In this document: positions 37,807 to 46,462 of the stretch, in pieces
Numbering within the stretch: the first letter of the stretch is position 1
Layout: each line of letters opens with the position of its first letter
DNA from: Bacteroidales bacterium UBA5287
GTDB lineage: Bacteria; Bacteroidota; Bacteroidia; Bacteroidales; Dysgonomonadaceae
Assembly: GCA_002411345.1 (NCBI GenBank)
Contig: DHSL01000018.1
Span: 1-64,000 of the forward strand
Direction of reading: 5' to 3'
Length of the DNA stretch: 64,000 bases
The notes under the pieces: model-generated
Database searches by the model: none
What the model saw: only the letters and a program-made list of their open reading frames with translations
Told to the model about the DNA's origin: nothing
Program-made: the position numbers and the translations under genes

Positions 37807-37814
37807 CAAAGATA
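37807..37814 (-). promoter_or_regulatory. thr operon -7 box
   Basis: The minus strand reads TATCTTTG, a full TAnnTTTG match; a TTTG lies 23 bases further upstream, slightly beyond ideal spacing. Start of transcription near 37801 would give a leader of about 210 bases before thrA. Upstream, 37815-38017 holds no supported gene. Confidence 0.6.
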
Positions 37815-38017
37815 CTGGAATAATTGATTATTGAAAACAAATTGCTAAAAAAATGTCGATTATCAACTTCTTTGAATGGTATGAAAACAAAATGGCGACA
37901 AATATCGCGTTAAAGAATATCTTAAAATGGGGTTTAATAATCAGTAACAAAAGCAGATGGGGGCAAACGCATGCAAAATAAATCGTTCTTTTTAAATGAA
38001 AATCTGTATATTAATAT

Positions 38018-38025
38018 TACTTTTG
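38018..38025 (+). promoter_or_regulatory. rnpB -7 box
   Basis: TACTTTTG matches TAnnTTTG and lies six bases before the predicted 5' end of RNase P RNA. No clear -33 element. Confidence 0.55.
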
Positions 38026-38030
38026 CAGTA

Positions 38031-38388
38031 GCAGCAGATCGGTTTGTCGCTCCGATCAAGGTCGGGGAGGAAAGTCCGGGCAACATAGAGCACCATATTT
38101 CCTAACGGGAAGCTGTTCGCGAGGGCAGAGCAACGTAACAGAAAATAACCGCCACACCATTGGTGGGGTAAGGGTGAAAAGGCGAGGTAAGAGCTCACCG
38201 GCAGTGCAGCAATGTAATGCGCAGTACGTCTTATGGGTTGTAAGGTCATGTATATCGGATAATTAGGGTTGCTCGCCCGATGCCGAGGGGTAGACCGCTA
38301 AAGACCATTGGTGACAATGGCCGTAGATAAATGACAAACATCTGTCTTTGACAGATACAGAACCCGGCTTACAGATCGGCTGTTTTTT
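38031..38388 (+). ncRNA. rnpB: RNase P RNA, bacterial type A
   Basis: Catalytic RNA that matures tRNA 5' ends. The universally conserved core is present: GGGGAGGAAAGTCCGGGC near 38063, the CAGAGCAACGTAACAGAAAATA-type P8/P10 region near 38126, GGTAAGGGTGAAA near 38166, and the 3' element ACAGAACCCGGCTTACAGAT near 38357. The ends (5' AGCAGATCGGT, 3' ACAGATCGGCT) can pair as helix P1 with two mismatches. The transcript ends in a run of seven T from 38383. Ends are accurate to a few bases. yihY starts 13 bases after the T-run. Confidence 0.95.
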
Positions 38389-38401
38389 TATTGGTATTGG
38401 T

Positions 38402-39943
38402 ATGGCTGAGAAAAATAAGAAAAAGAACGAGGATGGATTGGAGGAGCCTGGCTTTTTCCAATTGGTCAATGAGAAAATTAAGGAGGGTATTCACTTTCTT
38501 AGCTATGGTATTTGGCGCCAAAATCCTGAAAACTTCTCTAACTCAAGAAATGTTTTCTATAACATTCTGAAGGTTGTTATGCTTACAGTCAGAGGAATAC
38601 AGGAGGAGCAATTGGCAGCTAATTCGCGGTCGTTGACGTATCGTACCGTTCTTTCTATTGTTCCGTTGCTTGCTGTTTTGTTTGCAATCGCACGGGGTTT
38701 TGGCTTCGAAAATATTGTGCAAAGTGAGATTTTCCGTTATTTTGGAAATGTGCCGACAAATATAGAACTGTCAAATTCACAATCACCTCAAATTACGTCT
38801 GATTCTATTTCTATTCTTCAAGAGGGACTCTCGGATAATCAGCAAAATAGTTCGTCTCCCACAATTGAATCGTTTGATGCTACTGTAGAAAATGAAAATG
38901 TTTACACAGGTGATATCATCAATGAAGTAGTTGGATTTGTTAATAATTCACTTCGAAATGCACAAGGAGGATGGTTCGCCGGAATAGGGGTTATATTACT
39001 GTTATATACTGTGGTGTTATTGTTTACGGATATTGAGAATAACTTAAACCGTATATGGAATGTTCCTAAAGGGAGAACAATGCAGAGAAGGGTGGTCGAC
39101 TATTTTGCAATGGTTCTTATTATCCCGGTATTGATGATCGCTAATAGTGGATTGAGTATCATGATTACTTCTTCTGCGGCAATGTTCAGTAAATTCGCTG
39201 CAATCCTCAATCCTTTGGTAACGCAATTGCTTAATATTGTTCCTTATGTGCTGATAATATTTGTGCTGACCATGCTTTATAAGTTCATGCCAAATGTTAA
39301 GGTTAAATTCTGGAACGCATTGATTGGGGGGGCTGTCGCGGGAATTGCTTTGCAGTTATTCCAATTATTATATATGAGTGGACAGTTATGGATCAGTAAA
39401 TATAATGCTATCTATGGTACGTTCGCCGCTATTCCTTTGTTATTGTTGTGGTTGCAATTGTCATGGTATATTGTTCTTATTGGAGCACAACTGTCGTATG
39501 CGTCACAAAATGTGAGGACTTTCGCTTTTGATAAGGAGACTAAAAATATAAGCCGCAGATATAGAGACTATTTTACGCTGATGATCTTGTCTGCAATTGT
39601 CAAGAGATTCGCTAATCATGAGTCGCCGCTTACTCCCGAAGAGCTTTCGCTAAAATGTAAAGTGCCGCTGAGATTGACTAACGATATTGTCAGTAACTTG
39701 CAGGATATGAAGATAATATCGCCAACACCTTCGCTGGAGGATGAACAAACAATGGCTTATCAGCCTGCGATGGATATTAATCAGCTGACTGTAAACGCTG
39801 TAATGACACGCATCGATACCTTTGGATCGGAAGATTTTATGATTGATATGACAAATGTGTTTTCTGATCACTGGGATGCTCTTATGGAGTCCAGGGTTTA
39901 CATGTATGATATGTCTAAAAATGTGTTGCTTAGAGATTTATAG
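38402..39943 (+). CDS. YihY/BrkB family inner-membrane protein
   Basis: Membrane protein of 513 residues. I start it at ATG 38402 because an earlier in-frame ATG (38348) lies inside RNase P RNA. The YihY core shows NSRSLTYRTVLSIVPLLAVLFA near residue 75, a Bacteroidota-type loop of about 75 residues rich in S/N/Q, then about five membrane helices with WNALIGGAVAGIALQLFQLLYM and YGTFAAIPLLLLWLQLSWYIVLIGAQLSYA. About 130 cytosolic residues resembling a winged helix follow (ESPLTPEELSLKCKVPLRLTNDIVSNLQDM). The old name ribonuclease BN is wrong for this family; the function is unknown. It is convergent with the YgjP-like gene, 3 bases apart. Confidence 0.9.
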   Translation: MAEKNKKKNEDGLEEPGFFQLVNEKIKEGIHFLSYGIWRQNPENFSNSRNVFYNILKVVMLTVRGIQEEQLAANSRSLTYRTVLSIVPLLAVLFAIARGFGFENIVQSEIFRYFGNVPTNIELSNSQSPQITSDSISILQEGLSDNQQNSSSPTIESFDATVENENVYTGDIINEVVGFVNNSLRNAQGGWFAGIGVILLLYTVVLLFTDIENNLNRIWNVPKGRTMQRRVVDYFAMVLIIPVLMIANSGLSIMITSSAAMFSKFAAILNPLVTQLLNIVPYVLIIFVLTMLYKFMPNVKVKFWNALIGGAVAGIALQLFQLLYMSGQLWISKYNAIYGTFAAIPLLLLWLQLSWYIVLIGAQLSYASQNVRTFAFDKETKNISRRYRDYFTLMILSAIVKRFANHESPLTPEELSLKCKVPLRLTNDIVSNLQDMKIISPTPSLEDEQTMAYQPAMDINQLTVNAVMTRIDTFGSEDFMIDMTNVFSDHWDALMESRVYMYDMSKNVLLRDL

Positions 39944-39946
39944 ATC

Positions 39947-40657
39947 CTAAAAGAGATAGGACATTGCCGGGGATTTATATTTCCTGAGAGATGTTCTTAA
40001 CTTTTTTGATTCATCATTGCAGTATGTGTCGAGTAGTTTCCAGAATTTTTCGCTGTGATTCATCTCTACGATATGGGCTAATTCATGACAGATTATATAA
40101 TCGATATAGATTTCTGGCAGCAACATTAAATATAATGAGTAGTTGATGTCTTTTTTACGGGAACAACTGCCCCAACGAGAAGAGCTTTTATTGATCTTTA
40201 TTTGATTGTAAGTGAGTCCAAATCGTTTAGCAAAAATGGATGTTTTGATAGGCATTACTCGCTTGGCTTCAATTCTCAATGCGTTGATAAACATATCTTT
40301 AATTGTCTCCTGTACTTTCTCATCTTCTAAATTCATTTTTTCAGGAACATGAATGATAAGGGTGTTTTCTTTAAGAGACATGCAACAGGTGTTGAATATC
40401 TTTGTTCGTTGAATGTAGGCGGTAAAAGTGAATGTTTCAATAATAGTGCTTTCCGTAAAGGAATGCTTTTTAATCACATTCATTGATAACAATTTGGGCT
40501 TAAGGGTCTCAAGGGCAGAGATGATTTGCGTGCGACTTAAATATGGGGGTACGGTAATAATGGTGTAATCGGGTTTTCTTCGTGCTGTTACATGAATCGC
40601 ACGATTATTTTTCTTGATTATTACTTTGCCTAAATCATTGTCGGAATATTCAATCAT
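39947..40657 (-). CDS. YgjP-like (DUF45) metallopeptidase-type protein
   Basis: A 236-residue cytosolic protein of the YgjP/DUF45 group, related to M48/SprT zinc peptidases. The zinc motif is HELAH in YIICHELAHIVEMNHSEKFW, with the third ligand expected in the downstream helix. Upstream, SSSRWGSCSRKKDINYSLYLMLLPE is the signature of this family. Members often sit beside type I restriction genes, but none is seen here. Activity is unproven. It is divergent from mlaE over 113 bases that carry a 20-bp palindrome. Confidence 0.9.
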   Translation of the reverse strand: MIEYSDNDLGKVIIKKNNRAIHVTARRKPDYTIITVPPYLSRTQIISALETLKPKLLSMNVIKKHSFTESTIIETFTFTAYIQRTKIFNTCCMSLKENTLIIHVPEKMNLEDEKVQETIKDMFINALRIEAKRVMPIKTSIFAKRFGLTYNQIKINKSSSRWGSCSRKKDINYSLYLMLLPEIYIDYIICHELAHIVEMNHSEKFWKLLDTYCNDESKKLRTSLRKYKSPAMSYLF

Positions 40658-40702
40658 ATTTCAAATATACATTAATTATTGAAATGATCGATATCACTTA
40701 AA

Positions 40703-40738
40703 TTTAAATTTCGAAATTTAAAAACTATCGTATCTTTG
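40703..40738 (+). promoter_or_regulatory. mlaE promoter with a 20-bp perfect palindrome
   Basis: TATCTTTG (40731-40738) matches the -7 consensus, 33 bases before mlaE. A perfect 20-bp palindrome (half-site TTTAAATTTC, 40703-40722, centre C-G) covers where the -33 box would lie (about 40708-40712). The placement suggests an operator, possibly also serving the divergent YgjP-like gene. Confidence 0.55.
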
Positions 40739-40770
40739 TAGTCATAAAATTATTAGGTTATTAGATTAGT

Positions 40771-41526
40771 ATGAGTCTAAAAAACAATATAGAAAGTGTT
40801 GGCGATTATGCCCTTTTACTAAAAAGGGTATTATCAAAACCGGACAGACTTAGTGAGTTTTTCAAGGAGTTTATTAAGGAAGTTTACAAACTTGGGGTTA
40901 GCTCAATTTGGATTGTTGTAATAATATCATTCTTTATTGGTGCGGTTATTGTAATGCAAATTGCTCTGAACATTACAACTCCTCTGCTGCCACGATTTAC
41001 AGTGGGGGCGGTATCTCGTGAAATAATCATTCTAGAATTTTCCTCTACAATAATGTGTCTTATCTTATCAGGTAAGGTGGGGTCAAATATCGCATCTGAA
41101 ATAGGAACAATGAAAATCACAGAACAGGTGGATGCTCTTGAAATAATGGGGGTTAATTCGGCTAATTATCTGATTCTCCCAAAAGTGGCGGCTTTTGTTG
41201 CTTATATGCCGGTACTCGTGATTTTTAGTATGTTTACTGGTATTTATGGGGGATATCTAATTTGTGATGTCTTGGGAACACCTTCGGTAGAGACGTATGT
41301 TTATGGTATTCAATTTTATTTTAGATCCTCTTTGGTTTGGAAGTCTATATTGAAATCAATGATATTTGGGTTTATTATCGCTTCTGTGTCTGCGTATAAT
41401 GGTTATAATGTTCAGGGAGGAGCACTTAATGTTGGAAAGGCTAGTACAAACTCAGTGGTTATAAACAGTATTCTAATTCTTTTAACGGACTTGGTATTTA
41501 CGCAGCTAACAAGCACACCTCAGTAA
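40771..41526 (+). CDS. mlaE: MlaE-type lipid transport permease
   Basis: Inner-membrane permease of the Mla/MCE phospholipid ABC transporter that moves lipids between membranes. At 251 residues it has the MlaE fold with about five hydrophobic segments and the conserved VSREIIILEFSSTIMCLILSGKVGSNIASEIGTMKITEQVDALEIMGVN block at 86-134, which contains the coupling helix. The ATPase gene mlaF follows after 2 bases. The MlaD/MCE substrate-binding partner is not in this window next to it, which is unlike the E. coli operon but common in Bacteroidota, where it is often nearby or elsewhere. Confidence 0.94.
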   Translation: MSLKNNIESVGDYALLLKRVLSKPDRLSEFFKEFIKEVYKLGVSSIWIVVIISFFIGAVIVMQIALNITTPLLPRFTVGAVSREIIILEFSSTIMCLILSGKVGSNIASEIGTMKITEQVDALEIMGVNSANYLILPKVAAFVAYMPVLVIFSMFTGIYGGYLICDVLGTPSVETYVYGIQFYFRSSLVWKSILKSMIFGFIIASVSAYNGYNVQGGALNVGKASTNSVVINSILILLTDLVFTQLTSTPQ

Positions 41527-41528
41527 AA

Positions 41529-42323
41529 ATGATCGAAGTAAATAATATCAATAAGCAATTTGAAGGGATTAAAGTTCTGGAGAATATTTCGGCTACTTTT
41601 ATTCCGGGGGCTGTAAATATGGTAATCGGAAAGAGTGGATCGGGAAAGACTGTTTTCTTGAAATGCTTGATTGGATTGTTACAACCGGATTCGGGTGAAA
41701 TTCTCTATGATAAAAAGAATCTACTCAAGATGAAACATTATGAGTTGAAACAATTGAGACGAAAAATGGGGATGCTTTTCCAGGGATCGGCATTGTTCGA
41801 CTCAAAAACGGTTTTGGAAAACGTGATGTTTCCTCTGGATATGTTCTCACGAAAAAACAATAGAGAAAAGAGAAAACGTGCTGAATTTTGTTTGGAAAGG
41901 GTGAATCTGCTCGATGCAGCTGATCTTTTGCCTTCCGAAATTAGCGGGGGAATGATGAAAAGGGCCGCAATTGCAAGAGCAATAGCACTTAACCCGAAGT
42001 TCCTTTTTTGTGATGAACCAAACTCAGGATTAGACCCAAAATCATCGCAACTTATAGATGAATTGATTTTAGATATTACAAAAGATTTTGAAATGACATC
42101 AATCGTTGTATCACATGATTTGAATTCGGTTATGAATATTGGGGATCATATCATATTCTTAAATGAGGGAATCAAAGAGTGGGAAGGTACAAAAGATGGA
42201 ATAATGAATTCTAAGAATGCAAAAATGAATGATTTTGTTTTTGCTTCAGATATCTTCAAGAAAATAAAAGATGCTGGGGATCTGATTTCAGAAGCTGACG
42301 ATTCTTTAATGCTGGGACAATAA
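41529..42323 (+). CDS. mlaF: MlaF-type lipid transport ATPase
   Basis: ATP-binding subunit paired with MlaE. The 264 residues carry Walker A GKSGSGKTV near 35, the Q-loop MLFQGSALFDSKTV, the signature SGGMMKR (methionine pair typical of MlaF rather than SGGQ), Walker B FLFCDEPNSGLDP, and SHDLNS with the switch histidine. It is translated almost immediately after mlaE. An 11-bp inverted repeat at 42360-42385 follows and may end this transcript or regulate sufC. Confidence 0.94.
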   Translation: MIEVNNINKQFEGIKVLENISATFIPGAVNMVIGKSGSGKTVFLKCLIGLLQPDSGEILYDKKNLLKMKHYELKQLRRKMGMLFQGSALFDSKTVLENVMFPLDMFSRKNNREKRKRAEFCLERVNLLDAADLLPSEISGGMMKRAAIARAIALNPKFLFCDEPNSGLDPKSSQLIDELILDITKDFEMTSIVVSHDLNSVMNIGDHIIFLNEGIKEWEGTKDGIMNSKNAKMNDFVFASDIFKKIKDAGDLISEADDSLMLGQ

Positions 42324-42359
42324 CTTAATTAATAGGATTTTGGTTTTTACTCAAGGTTA

Positions 42360-42391
42360 TACAGTTAAAAACAATTTTAACTGTAACTTTG
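42360..42391 (+). promoter_or_regulatory. Inverted repeat abutting the sufC -7 box
   Basis: A perfect 11-bp inverted repeat (TACAGTTAAAA at 42360-42370, complement at 42375-42385, spacer acaa) is overlapped at its end by TAACTTTG (42384-42391), a TAnnTTTG -7 box 72 bases before sufC. It occupies the -33 to -7 interval, so it is either an operator for the suf genes or the mlaF terminator, or both. Confidence 0.5.
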
Positions 42392-42462
42392 TTATTCAAA
42401 AGATATATTCATTTATAATATAATTTTTGGCATATTTAATGCCACGTTTTAAGAGATAATTT

Positions 42463-43215
42463 ATGGCAAGTTTACTAAAAATAAAGAATCTACACGCTGT
42501 TGTAGAAGATAAAGAAATATTAAAAGGCGTTGATCTTGAAATCAATGTAGGCGAAGTTCATGCTATCATGGGACCTAATGGGTCGGGAAAAAGTACATTG
42601 GCTTCTGTACTGTCGGGAAATCCTAAATTCGAGGTGACACGAGGAAGTATAGAGTTTAAAGGTGTCGACCTGCTGGATATGCAACCCGAAGATAGATCAC
42701 GTGAAGGTATATTCCTCAGCTTTCAATATCCTGTAGAAATTCCCGGTGTAAGCATGGTCAATTTTATGAGGGCGGCAGTGAACTCTCAACGTAAATATAG
42801 GGGACAACCGGCTGTATCTGCTTCTGATTTTCTTAAGATGATGCGCGATAAAAGTGCTCTTCTCGGAATGGATAAGCAGCTGGTAAATCGTTCTGTTAAC
42901 GAGGGGTTCTCGGGCGGAGAAAAGAAGAAGAATGAGATTTTCCAAATGGCTATGCTGGAACCGATTTTGTCAATACTCGATGAAACGGATTCGGGGCTGG
43001 ACATCGACGCTCTAAGGGTTGTGGCTTCAGGCGTAAACAAACTACATACTCCTCAGAATTCGGCAATCGTGATTACACACTATCAACGTTTACTGGATTA
43101 TATTAAACCGGATATCGTTCACGTGCTTTTGAATGGGAAAATAGTGAAAACAGCGGGACCTGAACTGGCACTGGAACTTGAAGAAAAAGGATATGATTGG
43201 CTGATAAACGGCTAA
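42463..43215 (+). CDS. sufC: SUF Fe-S assembly ATPase
   Basis: ABC-type soluble ATPase of the SufBC2D scaffold that builds iron-sulfur clusters in the cytosol. It is 250 residues. Walker A GPNGSGKST lies near residue 37, followed by the SufC-specific stretch FLSFQYPVEIPGVSMVNFMRAAVN, the signature FSGGEKKKNEIFQMAMLEP, and Walker B LSILDETDSGLDIDAL. This gene is normally preceded by sufB in Bacteroidales. Here mlaF and a 139-base gap precede it instead. sufD follows after 17 bases. Confidence 0.97.
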   Translation: MASLLKIKNLHAVVEDKEILKGVDLEINVGEVHAIMGPNGSGKSTLASVLSGNPKFEVTRGSIEFKGVDLLDMQPEDRSREGIFLSFQYPVEIPGVSMVNFMRAAVNSQRKYRGQPAVSASDFLKMMRDKSALLGMDKQLVNRSVNEGFSGGEKKKNEIFQMAMLEPILSILDETDSGLDIDALRVVASGVNKLHTPQNSAIVITHYQRLLDYIKPDIVHVLLNGKIVKTAGPELALELEEKGYDWLING

Positions 43216-43232
43216 ACTTTAATTTTTGTGAA

Positions 43233-44573
43233 ATGATTGAACAACAATATATAGACTTGTTTGAAACATATCGAAAAGATCTGGATAAGCATTCCGCGGA
43301 AGGAATTAATAGTAAGCGGGATGAGGCTTTTCAGATGTTTCAAAAAATGGGCTTCCCTACGTCTGAACTGGAAGAATATAAACATTCTAATGTTACCCGA
43401 ACTTTCGATAAGGAGTTGGGATTAAATATTCGAAATATTCCAATTCCGGTTAATCCTTATGAGGCTTTCAAATGCGATGTGCCGAATTTGAACACGAACG
43501 TTTACTTTTTGATCAATGATCGTTTTTATAACAAAATTGAACTCAAAAATAGTTTGCCTGAAAAGGTGTTCGTAGGCAGTTTGCAGGAATTCTCTATGAA
43601 ATTTCCTGGTGTTTTCAACAAATATTATGGGAATATCGCAAATGTGGAATCGGATGGGGTGGTTGCTTATAATACAATGTTTGCTCAGGATGGATTCGTA
43701 GTTTATGTTCCTAAAAATGTGACGGTTGAACAGCCTTTACAGCTTATAAATATCCTTCGTAGCGATGTAGATCTCAACGTAAATAGAAGGTTGATGATTA
43801 TCGCTGAAGAAAATGCTGAGGTTAAACTACTTGTCTGTGACCATGCGGTGGATGATGTTGATTTTGTGGTGACACAGGTCACGGAAGTGTTTGTGGATCA
43901 AAGCGCAAGAGTGGATGTGTATGAACTTGAAGAGAACTCTGAAAAGGTTACACGACTTTCTTCTCTTTTCAGCAAACAAATGGAATCTTCGCAATTGGTG
44001 ACCAGCAGCGTTACTTTGCATAACGGATATACACGCAATAACTTTAAATTTGAATTGTTGGGTAAGCATGCCGAAGCTCATGTGGGTGGCTTGGCAATTG
44101 CGGATAGCGAACAGCATGTTGATAATTACGTGTTTATAGATCATGCTGTACCAAGCTGCACTAGCAATGAATTGTTTAAATATGTACTTCAGGAAAAGTC
44201 CACCGGCGTTTTTTGTGGAAAGATCTTGGTCGATAAAGATGCCCAAAAAACACAAGCTTACCAAACAAATAGAAACCTTTGTGCTTCGGAAGATGCTCAT
44301 ATGTTTTCAAAACCTCAGCTGGAGATTTATGCGGATGACGTAAAATGTTCGCATGGTCTAACAATTGGACAGTTGGATGAACAGGCGTTATTTTATCTGC
44401 AAGCTAGAGGAATTGAAAAAGATGATGCAAAGTTGCTTCTGATGGTGGCTTTTACAAAAGATGTGGTTGATTTAATTCGCATTGATACTCTTAAAGAGCG
44501 TTTGGAACAGTTGATTAACAAACGGTTTAAAGGTGAGTTGCTTAGATGTGGTAATTGCAATGTGTGCAAATGA
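43233..44573 (+). CDS. sufD: SUF scaffold subunit SufD
   Basis: Beta-helix scaffold protein partnering SufB and SufC. ATG at 43233 (MIEQQYIDLF) is preferred over an upstream TTG at 43197 that would overlap sufC. The 446 residues have a helical N-terminal domain with the YKHSNVTRTF motif, a right-handed beta-helix core, and the C-terminal helical segment with CSHGLTIGQLDEQALFYLQARGIEKDDAKLLL, shared by SufB and SufD. Length and the lack of the SufB cysteine motifs favour SufD. The stop overlaps the start of sufS. Confidence 0.95.
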   Translation: MIEQQYIDLFETYRKDLDKHSAEGINSKRDEAFQMFQKMGFPTSELEEYKHSNVTRTFDKELGLNIRNIPIPVNPYEAFKCDVPNLNTNVYFLINDRFYNKIELKNSLPEKVFVGSLQEFSMKFPGVFNKYYGNIANVESDGVVAYNTMFAQDGFVVYVPKNVTVEQPLQLINILRSDVDLNVNRRLMIIAEENAEVKLLVCDHAVDDVDFVVTQVTEVFVDQSARVDVYELEENSEKVTRLSSLFSKQMESSQLVTSSVTLHNGYTRNNFKFELLGKHAEAHVGGLAIADSEQHVDNYVFIDHAVPSCTSNELFKYVLQEKSTGVFCGKILVDKDAQKTQAYQTNRNLCASEDAHMFSKPQLEIYADDVKCSHGLTIGQLDEQALFYLQARGIEKDDAKLLLMVAFTKDVVDLIRIDTLKERLEQLINKRFKGELLRCGNCNVCK

Positions 44574-45784
44574 TGGATATAGATAATATTAGAAAGGATT
44601 TCCCAATACTTGCACGCGAAGTATATGGGAAACCTCTTGTGTATCTGGATAACGCGGCGACTACTCAAAAACCGCGTTGCGTAGTTGAGAAAATCGACCA
44701 AATGTATTACACAATTAACTCTAATGTTCATAGAGGTGTGCATTTTTTAAGTCAAGAGGCTACAGACGCGCATGAAGCAGCAAGAATTACGGTTCAGAAA
44801 TTCATAGGAGCGGCATCTTCAAAAGAAATCGTTTTTACACGGGGTACAACTGAGTCTATAAACTTGGTGGCGTCTTCATTCTGTAAAGCGTTTTGTAAAG
44901 AGGGCGATGAAATTCTGATTTCAGCAATGGAGCATCACTCTAATATTGTACCATGGCAAATTCAGGGTGATATAACGGGAGTTAAACTTGCTGTTGCACC
45001 CATTAATGAAAATGGGGAACTCATTATGGATGAGTTTAAGAAAAAGATATCTTCGCGCACAAAGCTAATCGCTATTACACATATATCGAATGTACTGGGG
45101 ACAATAAATCCTATTGAAGAGATTATCGATATTGCTCACAAACAGGGTATTCCCGTTTTGATTGATGCTGCTCAATCTGTACAGCATAGAGCTATTGATG
45201 TTCAGAAACTTGATTGTGATTTCCTGGTGTTTTCATCACATAAAATATACGGACCAACAGGTATTGGGGTGCTTTATGGTAAAGAAAAGTGGCTCAATGC
45301 TATGCCGCCTTATCAGGGTGGAGGTGAAATGATCTCTACTGTTTCGTTCGAGAAAACTACTTACAACGAAATACCTTTTAAATTTGAAGCCGGGACACCG
45401 GACTTTGTCGGTACAACAGCTTTGGCTACGGCTTTGGATTATGTCTCAGCATTGGGAATAGAAAATATTGCTTCGTATGAAGATGAATTACTCAAGTATG
45501 CAACTGAAAGACTTCTTTCAATTGATGGTTTGAAAATATATGGTAATGCCAGGAATAAAAGTAGTGTAATATCGTTTTTGGTAAAAGATATTCATCCTTA
45601 TGATATGGGGATGCTGCTCGATAAAATGGGAATTGCTGTACGGACAGGGCATCATTGCGCTGAACCATTGATGGATTTAATGGGAATACCGGGAACTGTA
45701 AGGGCTTCTTTTGCTTTTTATAATTCAAAAGAAGAAATTGATATACTTGTTAAAGGTATTGAACGAGTAGTTAAAATGTTCTGA
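44570..45784 (+). CDS. sufS: Cysteine desulfurase SufS
   Basis: PLP enzyme that releases sulfur from cysteine for the SUF machinery. About 404 residues from tandem ATG codons at 44570 and 44573; the first overlaps the sufD stop. Group II desulfurase features: YLDNAATTQKPRCVVEKI near residue 28, EHHSNIVPWQ near 125, the PLP lysine in FLVFSSHKIYGPTGIG near 228, and the catalytic loop RTGHHCAEPLM near 365 with the persulfide cysteine. No SufE or SufU gene follows. It ends the suf run. Confidence 0.96.
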   Translation: MMDIDNIRKDFPILAREVYGKPLVYLDNAATTQKPRCVVEKIDQMYYTINSNVHRGVHFLSQEATDAHEAARITVQKFIGAASSKEIVFTRGTTESINLVASSFCKAFCKEGDEILISAMEHHSNIVPWQIQGDITGVKLAVAPINENGELIMDEFKKKISSRTKLIAITHISNVLGTINPIEEIIDIAHKQGIPVLIDAAQSVQHRAIDVQKLDCDFLVFSSHKIYGPTGIGVLYGKEKWLNAMPPYQGGGEMISTVSFEKTTYNEIPFKFEAGTPDFVGTTALATALDYVSALGIENIASYEDELLKYATERLLSIDGLKIYGNARNKSSVISFLVKDIHPYDMGMLLDKMGIAVRTGHHCAEPLMDLMGIPGTVRASFAFYNSKEEIDILVKGIERVVKMF

Positions 45785-45810
45785 TTATTTTTCTTTGTTC
45801 AATTATTCTT

Positions 45811-45818
45811 TACATTTG
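45811..45818 (+). promoter_or_regulatory. -7 box for the ECF sigma factor gene
   Basis: TACATTTG matches TAnnTTTG, 27 bases before the start. A TTTG lies 13 bases upstream, closer than ideal. Confidence 0.5.
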
Positions 45819-45845
45819 TAGTCGATAACAGATAATTTCTACACC

Positions 45846-46412
45846 ATGTTAAAAGATTTTTCTGATCGTACTAGAAATGAAGACCATGCTTTATTCCTTT
45901 TAATAAAAAAAAGGGATAAAGAAGCTTTTACTGTTGTATATCAAAAATATCATCGTTATTTATACTCACTTGCCTACAAATATCTTAAAGATGAACAGTT
46001 GGCAAGTGATGTTATTCAACATGTTTTCATAAAGTTATGGGAGTCGACCAAAGATATAAATGTGGAAGTTAATCTTAAAAACTACCTGTTTACAATGGTG
46101 AAAAACCATATATTGAACAAAATACGTGATAACAAAGAATCCATCTCGCTAAATTATGAAAATGCACAAATTACTATTCCTGATGAAGAAGATATACACA
46201 AAAGATTGGAAGATAAACAGATGAACTCGATACTTTATAAGGGGATCGATCTTCTACCTCCACAGAAAAAAGAAGTTTGCCTCAGAAAATTGAATACATC
46301 GGACTCAAATCAACAAATTGCGGATGAAATGGGAATTTCTATTCATACTGTGAAATCGCATTATCAGGAGTCGCTTAAGATGTTGAAAGAATATTTTAAA
46401 GATATAAAATAG
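45846..46412 (+). CDS. ECF (FecI-like) RNA polymerase sigma factor
   Basis: Sigma-70 family extracytoplasmic-function regulator of 188 residues, of the Bacteroidales PUL type. Region 2 is seen as FTVVYQKYHRYLYSLAYKYLKDEQLASDVIQHVFIKLWE (about 28-66). Region 4 is LDSNQ-like NTSDSNQQIADEMGISIHTVKSHYQESLKMLKEYF at the C-terminus, a helix-turn-helix. It precedes a FecR anti-sigma gene and a SusC gene with an STN domain, the classic trans-envelope signalling set, and probably drives the downstream susC operon. Confidence 0.95.
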   Translation: MLKDFSDRTRNEDHALFLLIKKRDKEAFTVVYQKYHRYLYSLAYKYLKDEQLASDVIQHVFIKLWESTKDINVEVNLKNYLFTMVKNHILNKIRDNKESISLNYENAQITIPDEEDIHKRLEDKQMNSILYKGIDLLPPQKKEVCLRKLNTSDSNQQIADEMGISIHTVKSHYQESLKMLKEYFKDIK

Positions 46413-46462
46413 TTTATTTAATATGAAAAAGTGTATTTTAAACTCATATCTTTTCTTTGGTT

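Noticed and set aside
37992..38469. Minus-strand frames across 38.0-38.5 kb
   Set aside because: They overlap the plus-strand RNase P RNA, whose conserved core explains the sequence.
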